NCBI GenBank assembly: GCA_020848015.1
Contig: JADLBA010000072.1
Location: forward strand, 1 to 7,616
DNA length: 7,616 nucleotides
Direction: 5' to 3'
Source of the DNA: Crocinitomicaceae bacterium
GTDB lineage: Bacteria > Bacteroidota > Bacteroidia > Flavobacteriales_D > Sanyastnellaceae
A program made the translations under genes and the position numbers. Within the stretch, counting starts at the first letter, position 1, and every line of letters starts with the position of its first letter. Under the pieces are notes generated by a model, which saw only the letters and a program-made list of their open reading frames with translations, made no database searches and was not told the DNA's origin. Positions 1 to 5,118 of this stretch are shown piece after piece.

Positions 1-84
1 AGTTATCCCATCGCGGTTACCATCACCTTAAGCTGGACGCATCGTGATACCCTATACCTCATCAAGCCCTAAATTTTAGGTGCA

Positions 85-297
85 GTGCCTACCCAATTTT
101 GTAACTCATTGATATTACTCGCCTTAATCGTTTTTATTGGTGAAGTCAGGAAAACAGGGGATGCTGTAAAAGCAGGCGAATCGGTAGCATTCATCGGCGA
201 CTCCGGCGACCACAGCGAAGTATCTCACCTGCATTTTGAATTATGGCAAGATGGTTTGCCCGTCAATCCGACGGACTACCTTACGGTGGGTCAGTGA
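85..297 (+). pseudogene. 5'-truncated M23 (LytM-type) metallopeptidase remnant
   Basis: The reading frame is open from 73 and has a possible GTG at 85. Only the part from about base 148 (residue 22, RKTGDAVKAGE) looks like an M23/LytM zinc endopeptidase, a family that cuts peptidoglycan cross-bridges in the periplasm. The C-terminal half of the fold is clear: a KxGDxVKAGE turn, an IGDSG strand, the second zinc motif HLH (residues 48-50, in HLHFELW), and the usual ending PVNPTDYL. The first zinc-ligand motif (HxxxD) and the rest of the domain, normally well over 100 residues upstream, are missing. The bases before 148 encode unrelated residues, and the frame is closed by TAA at 70-72. The product would lack a complete zinc site and a signal peptide, so I call it a broken gene rather than a small one. 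A contig-end or chimeric assembly could give the same picture. Its stop lies 6 nt from the stop of the convergent kinase gene. Confidence 0.7.
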
Positions 298-303
298 GAG
301 AAA

Positions 304-1230
304 TTATTCCTCTACGTAAATCTCGAAATCGGTCAGTGCAACAAACTGTTCAATGCGGTCATTAATCTCGTCGCGGGTAATCTCAAACAAACGTTCGGGA
401 CCAAATTTTTCGCAGGTAAAAGATGCCATAGCACATCCTACGATAACTGCGCGCTTCATGTTTTCAAATGAGATATTTTGCGATTGGGCAAGATATCCGA
501 TAAATCCACCGGCAAAAGTATCTCCCGCTCCTGTCGGATCAACCACTTCTTCCAGTGGCAGTGCGGGGGCGAAAAAGATATTGTGCTTGTCAAAAAGAAG
601 CGCGCCGTGTTCGCCTTTCTTAATAATTACATAGCGAGGCCCGAGGTCAAGGATTTTTCGTGCAGCTTTTACCAGTGAATACTCTCCTGCGAGTTGCCTG
701 GCTTCCTCATCATTGATTGTCAGCACGTCAATTTTTGCAATGACCTTCAGCAATTCATCCATGGCGATATTCATCCAGAAATTCATAGTATCCAGCACTA
801 CTAATTTCGGACGCGCAGGAATCTGGTCAATCACCCGCATTTGTACATCCGGAGCGAGGTTGCCCAGCATCAGAAAATCGGGAGTGCTGTATGACGGGGG
901 AACTACCGGGTTAAAGTTTGCCAGCACATTGAGTTCGGTCACTAAGGTATTTCTTGAATTCAGGTCGTAGTGGTACTTGCCTGCCCAGAAAAAAGACTTT
1001 TCCCCCTTCTTGATCTGCAATCCCTGCTGGTCAATTCCCTTTTCATTCATTTCATTCAGCACAGCGACGGGGAAATCATCGCCTACTACGGAGATCAGTC
1101 CGCAGCTCTTGGTGAAATGACAAGCAGCGAGAGCAATATAGGTAGCAGCGCCACCAATGACTCTTTCTTTTTTTGCAAAAGGAGTTTCGATAGAGTCGAA
1201 GGCAACGGTACCGACAGTGATGAGATTCAT
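304..1230 (-). CDS. PfkB-family carbohydrate/nucleoside kinase
   Basis: This encodes a 308-residue cytosolic ATP-dependent kinase of the ribokinase/PfkB superfamily, which phosphorylates a sugar or nucleoside hydroxyl. The visible motifs are in family order: the N-terminal strand ITVGTVAFD (4-12), the substrate-binding glycine motif IGGAATYIALAA (25-36), VVGDDFP (48-54), NDEEA (173-177), IIKKGEHGALL (202-212), and the PfkB signature DPTGAGDTF (231-239). D237 is the expected catalytic base and the GAG is the anion hole. Length is normal for the family. I chose the ATG at 1230 because the frame's upstream extension to 1284 runs across a -7 promoter box and lacks conserved sequence, while MNLITVG matches the usual family start. 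This highly conserved Bacteroidota subgroup has, to my knowledge, no settled substrate; adenosine-like or ribose-like substrates are possible. The gene appears monocistronic, convergent with the peptidase remnant and divergent from tRNA-Asn. Confidence 0.93.
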   Translation of the reverse strand: MNLITVGTVAFDSIETPFAKKERVIGGAATYIALAACHFTKSCGLISVVGDDFPVAVLNEMNEKGIDQQGLQIKKGEKSFFWAGKYHYDLNSRNTLVTELNVLANFNPVVPPSYSTPDFLMLGNLAPDVQMRVIDQIPARPKLVVLDTMNFWMNIAMDELLKVIAKIDVLTINDEEARQLAGEYSLVKAARKILDLGPRYVIIKKGEHGALLFDKHNIFFAPALPLEEVVDPTGAGDTFAGGFIGYLAQSQNISFENMKRAVIVGCAMASFTCEKFGPERLFEITRDEINDRIEQFVALTDFEIYVEE

Positions 1231-1242
1231 GAATTTTTTTTG

Positions 1243-1250
1243 CAAAGATA
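1243..1250 (-). promoter_or_regulatory. -7 promoter box (TATCTTTG) of the PfkB kinase gene
   Basis: Read on the minus strand, TATCTTTG matches the Bacteroidota -7 consensus TAnnTTTG exactly and is followed by C, as is common. It ends 12 nt before the ATG, so the transcript leader would be very short, and no Shine-Dalgarno sequence is visible. A -33 TTG-type element is not clear; the nearest candidate is a degenerate TTTC about 16 nt upstream. Confidence 0.6.
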
Positions 1251-1252
1251 TT

Positions 1253-1265
1253 GTCTCTTTGAGAC
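1253..1265. repeat. Inverted repeat GTCTC-TTT-GAGAC at the kinase promoter
   Basis: This is a perfect 5-bp-arm dyad with a 3-bp spacer. It lies 2 bp upstream of the -7 box of the kinase gene, inside the -7/-33 spacer. The position suits a small operator, but short dyads also occur by chance. Confidence 0.4.
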
Positions 1266-1415
1266 TGAAATCGTAATATTGCACCCCTTTATAAACACCC
1301 CCTACCCCTGATATCCGGTGCTCAATCCGGTAATGACGGATGACTGTAGAAGAAGAGGAGTTAGCTGCAGCAAAATCACTTGGAAAACTCCATTGATTTC
1401 GCTGAAAGTCTTCAC

Positions 1416-1489
1416 TCCCTAGTAGCTCAGTCGGTTAGAGCACATGACTGTTAATCATGGGGTCCCTGGTTCGAGCCCAGGCTGGGGAG
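1416..1489 (+). tRNA. tRNA-Asn(GUU)
   Basis: A complete 74-nt cloverleaf can be drawn. The acceptor stem TCCCTAG pairs with CTGGGGA (one G-U), with discriminator G at 1489. The D-arm is GCTC...GAGC. The anticodon stem CATGA/TCATG encloses loop CTGTTAA, with anticodon GTT at 1450-1452. The T-arm CCTGG/CCAGG encloses TTCGAGC. No CCA is encoded. A strong intrinsic terminator begins 3 nt downstream, so this is the last or only RNA of its transcript. I could not identify a convincing promoter between it and the divergent kinase gene. Confidence 0.97.
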
Positions 1490-1491
1490 CG

Positions 1492-1522
1492 ACAAGGCTG
1501 CAGAAATGCAGCCTTGTTTTTT
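1492..1522 (+). terminator. Rho-independent terminator of tRNA-Asn
   Basis: A perfect 11-bp stem, ACAAGGCTGCA/TGCAGCCTTGT, closes a GAAA tetraloop and runs straight into six T residues (1517-1522). It is a textbook plus-strand intrinsic terminator placed 3 nt after the tRNA. It has no T-run on the minus strand, so it should not stop the opposing transcript. Confidence 0.93.
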
Positions 1523-1533
1523 CTAAATATGCT

Positions 1534-1567
1534 AAAAACTCTCTTTCCCGTTTATCTGGTCAGAGTT
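1534..1567 (-). terminator. Weak terminator-like hairpin after the glycine-rich gene
   Basis: On the minus strand, AACTCT (1562-1567) can pair with AGAGTT (1537-1542) across a 19-nt loop, followed by TTT and giving a five-T tract. It starts 20 nt after the stop codon of the glycine-rich protein gene. The stem is short and the loop long, so this is a weak call. Confidence 0.25.
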
Positions 1568-1586
1568 CGTTCGAGTGGAATCCCTA

Positions 1587-3203
1587 TCAGGGGGTCGGGT
1601 AGCTGATGATAACAACTCCTGATCCACCATTTCCGCCTACTCCTACAACATTTGTGTTCCATCCACCGCCACCGCCGCCACCGCCTGTATTAACAATACC
1701 GGCAGAGCCGTATGTACACCCTGGACAGGCGGCATTTCCTCCACCGCCAATCCCTCCAGACCCGGAAGTGCCGCCTGCATAACCGCATACACCACCTCCA
1801 CCTCCGGCGTAATATTCCAAAGAACCGGAAATTGAACTCGACGATCCGGGGCCTCCATTCCCAGCTACCGTGGCACTTTGAGAACTCTGCCCCGCACCAC
1901 CGGCACCCCCACCTCCGCCAGTGGGATAGGGCACACTGTAGTACGTAGTGTTTCCCCCTGCATTTCCCTGTCCTGGTGTGCCCGCTCCACCATTCTGAGC
2001 GGCACCAGAGAATCCAGCCCCTCCCCCCGAACCACCGGAAAGGCCATTTACATTACTCCAGCCTCCGCCTCCTCCACCTACTGCCGTCAAGGTGCTGAAC
2101 AATGAATTTCCTCCATTGCTACCTGTAGTGCCATTGCCCCCCGTTCCTCCATTACCAACGGTAACAGGATAACTTTGAGCATTTACCGCAAAGGAAGACT
2201 GATAAATAAATCCTCCTCCTCCTCCTCCACCGCCATATGCGCCGCCACCGCCACCTCCGACTACCAGTACCTCTACATTCATCGGACAATTTGAGGTAAA
2301 TGTATCGGAAGAAGTGAACCGGTGAATGGTTTTCCCGTTTGCATGAGTGATGGAACCTCCGCTACCCTCCGTGCAGCAACTGGACGATGACTGAGTCAAC
2401 GTCTGCATGGTAGAATTGCCACAGGAGTTGTAAGCCCATACGTAAAGAGTATAAGAATTACCGCAACTCAATCCGGTTTGTACATAGCTTGTATTCATGC
2501 CGGTATCAGTGGCTGAGTAATAATCGGGGGTGGAGTTGTACTTATAGCCTGTAGCCCCTGAAGATATGTTCCAGTTCCATATTATCTGTGTAGGTGAAGG
2601 CGTATGAGCCGCCGCAGTGGGTGCAGAAGGCTCCGATAAAGATGAAACAACAAGGGATTGAGACGTGCCACTTCCACAGGAATTAGAGGGTGTTACGGTG
2701 ATGTTTCCTGAACCTGCCCCGACTGTCGCGGACACTGAATGTATAGAGCCACCGCCATTCTGAGACCAGCCCGAAGGAAAAATCCAAGAATAGGTAACCC
2801 CTGCCACATTCGGAACACTGTAAGATTGAGATGATCCCAGACACGGAGAATTATTACCGGTGATGGATCCCGGCTGAGCTGGCACAGGGCAGACAGCACA
2901 ATTCATCAACTGCCATTGATTGTTTTCCCAGTATTCAAAACACTTGGAGGTTGTATTATAGATCAGCAACGACTGAGCAGGAGATTGGATTGCGTTCCGT
3001 TGGGACTCGGTGAGGCGGGGAATGAGAAGGCCCTTATCAGCCGCATTAGCATCGAAAATAGCCGATGGGTCAGGGGCATTCCCGTTGGTATTCACGCTCA
3101 CTCCCTGAGCAAAAAGATTATAACCATTGCAGATGAATATCAGCAGCCCGGTCAGTAACAGATGACGTAAAGATGCCGGAATTCGAATAATAGAATTATT
3201 CAT
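1587..3203 (-). CDS. Secreted modular protein: PKD-like, FN3 and polyglycine-rich C-terminal domain
   Basis: This encodes a 538-residue exported protein of unknown role, probably a surface or matrix protein. Residues 1-32 form a signal peptide: a basic start (R7, R13), the hydrophobic core LLLTGLLIFI, and cleavage after ...NLFA. Residues 34-102 are a module common at the head of Bacteroidota secreted proteins (SVNTNGNAPDPSAIFD..., KGLLIPRLTESQRNAI). A PKD-like/Ig fold follows at about 105-190 (SYSVPNVAGVTYSWIFPSGW, GNITVTPSNSCG), then an FN3-like domain at about 190-273. The rest (about 284-538) is a glycine-rich domain opening with VEVLVVGGGGGG and ending SGVVIISYPTP, with many G-runs separated by N, S, T and aromatics. 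Similar domains occur in bacterial surface proteins and phage tail tips, where polyglycine-II helices are known. I see no T9SS C-terminal sorting domain, lipobox or transmembrane anchor, so the export route beyond Sec is unclear. It may be co-transcribed with the small secreted protein gene 166 nt upstream. Several open frames inside it are by-products of the GGN codon runs. Confidence 0.85.
   Translation of the reverse strand: MNNSIIRIPASLRHLLLTGLLIFICNGYNLFAQGVSVNTNGNAPDPSAIFDANAADKGLLIPRLTESQRNAIQSPAQSLLIYNTTSKCFEYWENNQWQLMNCAVCPVPAQPGSITGNNSPCLGSSQSYSVPNVAGVTYSWIFPSGWSQNGGGSIHSVSATVGAGSGNITVTPSNSCGSGTSQSLVVSSLSEPSAPTAAAHTPSPTQIIWNWNISSGATGYKYNSTPDYYSATDTGMNTSYVQTGLSCGNSYTLYVWAYNSCGNSTMQTLTQSSSSCCTEGSGGSITHANGKTIHRFTSSDTFTSNCPMNVEVLVVGGGGGGAYGGGGGGGGFIYQSSFAVNAQSYPVTVGNGGTGGNGTTGSNGGNSLFSTLTAVGGGGGGWSNVNGLSGGSGGGAGFSGAAQNGGAGTPGQGNAGGNTTYYSVPYPTGGGGGAGGAGQSSQSATVAGNGGPGSSSSISGSLEYYAGGGGGVCGYAGGTSGSGGIGGGGNAACPGCTYGSAGIVNTGGGGGGGGWNTNVVGVGGNGGSGVVIISYPTP
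1620..2262 (-). repeat. GGN-rich low-complexity DNA encoding polyglycine runs
   Basis: The plus strand is dominated by CCN triplets (CCA, CCG, CCT), which read as GGN glycine codons on the minus strand. The longest homogeneous piece is (CCT)5 at 2212-2226, giving consecutive GGA codons. Runs of 5-8 glycines recur (for example about 2240-2262 and 1670-1684), spaced by N/S/T-rich linkers. The array is imperfect rather than a tandem repeat with a fixed unit. Confidence 0.75.
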
Positions 3204-3252
3204 GGTATTGGTAAATGGATTACAGTAATAAAATAGTCAGACTAAATTTTTG

Positions 3253-3260
3253 CAAAGCAA
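3253..3260 (-). promoter_or_regulatory. Candidate -7 box (TTGCTTTG) upstream of the glycine-rich gene
   Basis: On the minus strand, TTGCTTTG differs from TAnnTTTG at one position and is followed by CAAAA. It lies about 50 nt upstream of the ATG at 3203. No convincing -33 TTG is present at the right spacing, so transcription could instead come from the gene upstream. Confidence 0.25.
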
Positions 3261-3369
3261 GTTATAGTGTATTTTCATTGGATACGACAGGAAGTAAAGG
3301 ATATGATAATTTTCAGTCAATGCGTAGAAAAGAGACATTTTCACACATTCAAGAGATTTTGGAAATCAA

Positions 3370-3861
3370 TTAAGGAATAACATTGAATTCCACCAAAGAC
3401 AAGGTTATGGCAGCATCCGTTGACTGTAAGGTGGTGCCTGCCGGCAGCCACAGGGGAAGAGTTGTCTGGCGATCGGGTACCGAGTTGATGTATTCACCGT
3501 ACCCCGCGGCGAGACAGCTGGTAACAGGTGAACCGGCGGATTGGCTCCCCGTGCAATTTGAGGCAGAATAAAATATCCCCGCAGTTGGATTGAACATACT
3601 GTTAAATACAGTTACCTCTGCACCATTTACTTTAAAGCTGGAGCGAGTTGAATAAACGGAATTGACCGGCCAGGGGCCGGGACAACTCATAGGCCAGCAG
3701 GCGAACTTCTGCCCATAAATAGCAGTCACTTTCCAAACTTTGCCGGTAGGAACGGTTTCTATTGTGTTGGAAATAAGTTTCACCTGGTTAAACTGAAGTG
3801 TTCCCTGCGCCAGTCCAGACAGGGTAAATAAGGTAAACAGAGATAGAAGATAGAATTTCAT
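3370..3861 (-). CDS. Small secreted protein of unknown function, four cysteines
   Basis: This encodes a 163-residue protein I do not recognise as a named family. Residues 1-18 are a clear signal peptide (MKFYLLSLFTLFTLSGLA), so the mature chain of about 145 residues begins at QGTLQFNQ. The mature part is rich in short beta-type segments (VWKVTAIYG, SSFKVNGAEVTVF, AITLSLVEFNVIP) with S, T, P and aromatics. Its four cysteines (C55, C60, C103, C116) could form two disulfides in the periplasm or outside the cell. The segment ending in LPLWLPAGTTLQS and the tail VEFNVIP suggest a compact beta-sandwich, but that is inference. The ATG at 3861 begins the signal peptide, and no SD precedes it. The gene lies 166 nt upstream of the glycine-rich protein gene on the same strand. 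Both products are exported, so they may act together. Confidence 0.75.
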   Translation of the reverse strand: MKFYLLSLFTLFTLSGLAQGTLQFNQVKLISNTIETVPTGKVWKVTAIYGQKFACWPMSCPGPWPVNSVYSTRSSFKVNGAEVTVFNSMFNPTAGIFYSASNCTGSQSAGSPVTSCLAAGYGEYINSVPDRQTTLPLWLPAGTTLQSTDAAITLSLVEFNVIP

Positions 3862-3909
3862 AGTAATTTTAGTAAGGAGGTTATTTTGAATTTTTATTGA
3901 GCAAGTTTA

Positions 3910-3917
3910 CAAAGAAA
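3910..3917 (-). promoter_or_regulatory. Candidate -7 box (TTTCTTTG) of the small secreted protein gene
   Basis: On the minus strand, TTTCTTTG has one mismatch to TAnnTTTG and ends about 48 nt before the ATG at 3861. A perfect dyad (3922-3935) sits 4 bp upstream. The -33 element is unclear. Confidence 0.3.
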
Positions 3918-3921
3918 ATGG

Positions 3922-3935
3922 AGCAATTGATTGCT
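3922..3935. repeat. Inverted repeat AGCAAT-TG-ATTGCT
   Basis: This 14-bp dyad has perfect 6-bp arms and a 2-bp centre. It lies just upstream of the candidate -7 box of the small secreted protein gene, a position suited to a regulator-binding site. Its role is inferred from position only. Confidence 0.4.
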
Positions 3936-4026
3936 TATTCTCATTAGAATCAAATAAAAAAAATTTGACAATTTAGCTGCTGAGTGGAACAGAAGAGGGG
4001 CGTACCGGGAAAATCGCGGGTCAGGG

Positions 4027-4057
4027 AAAAAAAGAAAGGAATGCTGAATAGCACTCC
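4027..4057 (-). terminator. Rho-independent terminator of tRNA-Leu
   Basis: On the minus strand, GGAGTGCT (4050-4057) pairs with AGCATTCC (4038-4045) around an ATTC loop, with one G-U pair. A T-rich tail with seven consecutive T (4027-4033) follows. The stem can be lengthened by A/G-rich against T/C-rich flanks with a bulge. It starts about 20 nt after the tRNA 3' end. Confidence 0.8.
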
Positions 4058-4076
4058 TTCTTTTTCTCTGTATTTG

Positions 4077-4158
<82 letters not shown>

Positions 4159-4176
4159 ATATTCCGGACAGAATAT
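4159..4176. repeat. Inverted repeat ATATTC-N6-GAATAT abutting the tRNA-Leu 5' end
   Basis: Perfect 6-bp arms are separated by CGGACA. The repeat occupies the tRNA leader and touches the first base of the mature tRNA (4158). It would form a leader hairpin next to the RNase P cleavage site, or act as a DNA dyad. Confidence 0.45.
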
Positions 4177-4191
4177 CGAAAAAAATGTGTG

Positions 4192-4199
4192 CAAATATA
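4192..4199 (-). promoter_or_regulatory. -7 promoter box (TATATTTG) of tRNA-Leu
   Basis: On the minus strand, TATATTTG fits TAnnTTTG exactly and is followed by C. It ends 33 nt before the mature tRNA 5' end, leaving room for a short processed leader. No clear -33 TTTG is seen at the usual spacing. Confidence 0.6.
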
Positions 4200-4233
4200 G
4201 GTGAACACATAAAGCGATTCCGCAGATGTGAGG

Positions 4234-4261
4234 TTTGAAGGAAGAGAATTTAGTTATTTTG
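4234..4261 (+). promoter_or_regulatory. Candidate promoter of the outer-membrane barrel operon
   Basis: TTTG at 4234-4237 is followed after 16 nt by TTATTTTG (4254-4261), one mismatch from TAnnTTTG, and then by CACC. The start codon is 22 nt further on. Spacing is slightly shorter than the usual -33/-7 distance. It diverges from the tRNA-Leu promoter, and the two share a region of about 125 bp. Confidence 0.45.
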
Positions 4262-4283
4262 CACCGCAAACAAAACAGCTTAC

Positions 4284-5114
4284 GTGAGAAGAATCTTTTA
4301 TCCGATAGCGATTACTGTCGCTTTCCTGTTCTGTGAAACCGCTGCAAATGCGCAAAACATTCAAGGGGCAAGAGCCACTTCACTGGGCGGTGCCGCGATC
4401 ACCCTCGACGATGTATGGTCAGTTTTTCATAATCAGGCCGGCCTTGCCCGGCTCGAAGGCATGAGTGCAGGAGTTTATTATGAAAACCGTTTCATGATGA
4501 AAGAACTCGGCGATAAGGGTCTGGCGATTGGTATTCCCGTTGGCAACGGGGCATTTGGCCTTTCGTTTCGCTCTTTTGGCTACAGTGCATTTTCCGACTC
4601 GCGTGCAGGTCTTGCTTACGCAATGAATTTCAGCGATAATTTTTCTGCCGGCGTAGAGGTTAACTACCACTCTATCCGTATAGCAGAGGGATATGGAAGT
4701 CAGCAGGCGGTGAGTGTTGAAGGGGGCTTTCGCTATCAGATGACAGATCATCTGGTGCTGGCAGCACACATCAATAATCCGACCCGAGCCAAACTCACTG
4801 AATTCAATGATGAGAGAATCCCTACCGCCTTGCGTGCAGGAGCCGCTTATCGTTTTTCAGACAAAGTACAACTACTCGGTGAAATGAAAAAGGTCTCTGA
4901 TAAAAATTACCGTATCTCCGGTGGTGTTGAATACAATATAGTACAAAGTTTTTCTATCAGGGCAGGATTTGGCTCTTACCCGGCACAACTGACCTTTGGC
5001 TTTGGAGGGGTGATTGGAGTGTGGAGGCTCGATGTCGCTGCTGCTTATCACAATGTACTTGGCTTTACTCCCCAGTTATCATTTGTTTATGCAGGACAAC
5101 AAAAGAAAAAATAA
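4284..5114 (+). CDS. PorV/FadL-like outer-membrane beta-barrel protein
   Basis: This encodes a 276-residue exported protein. Residues 1-23 are a signal peptide ending ANA, with mature start QNIQGAR. The first mature segment has the signature of the PorV/PorQ/FadL-type barrel group: GARATSLGGAAITLDD (28-43) followed by HNQAGLA (49-55), which resembles the N-terminal plug region (WNPAGLA in relatives). The remainder is a run of amphipathic beta-strands with turns, about 12-14 by eye (GLAIGIPVGNGAFGLSFRSF, FSAGVEVNYHSI, SIRAGFGSY, LSFVYAG), as in an outer-membrane barrel. It is shorter than typical PorV (near 390) or PorQ, so I do not give it either name. The start must be GTG: there is no in-frame ATG between the stop at 4251 and this codon, and the signal peptide begins here. 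Downstream, the HhH-barrel gene starts 4 nt after this stop, which implies co-transcription and probably translational coupling. The tail is basic (GQQKKK). Confidence 0.85.
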   Translation: MRRIFYPIAITVAFLFCETAANAQNIQGARATSLGGAAITLDDVWSVFHNQAGLARLEGMSAGVYYENRFMMKELGDKGLAIGIPVGNGAFGLSFRSFGYSAFSDSRAGLAYAMNFSDNFSAGVEVNYHSIRIAEGYGSQQAVSVEGGFRYQMTDHLVLAAHINNPTRAKLTEFNDERIPTALRAGAAYRFSDKVQLLGEMKKVSDKNYRISGGVEYNIVQSFSIRAGFGSYPAQLTFGFGGVIGVWRLDVAAAYHNVLGFTPQLSFVYAGQQKKK

Positions 5115-5118
5115 ATCC

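Noticed and set aside
1231..1284. Upstream extension of the PfkB kinase frame to 1284
   Set aside because: The extension spans an exact -7 promoter box, and the conserved family start MNLITVG is at 1230.
1643..2105. Several open frames on both strands inside the glycine-rich gene
   Set aside because: CCN/GGN-rich DNA has few stops in any frame; none of these frames shows a motif or a start context.
3105..3203. Lipoprotein signal (cysteine at residue 25) in the glycine-rich protein
   Set aside because: The residues before the cysteine (IFI) do not fit a lipobox, and a better signal peptidase I site follows at NLFA.
3873..3947. Mini-ORF behind a plus-strand AAGGAGG (TTG start at 3897, 16 codons)
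   Set aside because: Spacing from the SD-like motif is too long, the start is TTG, and SD use is rare in this phylum.
4419..4769. 116-codon minus-strand frame inside the PorV/FadL-like gene
   Set aside because: It is fully antisense to a well-supported exported barrel protein and shows no motif.
5014..5118. Upstream in-frame start for the HhH-barrel gene, adding 35 residues
   Set aside because: It lies inside the preceding gene, and the extra residues would bury the clear signal peptide that begins at 5119.
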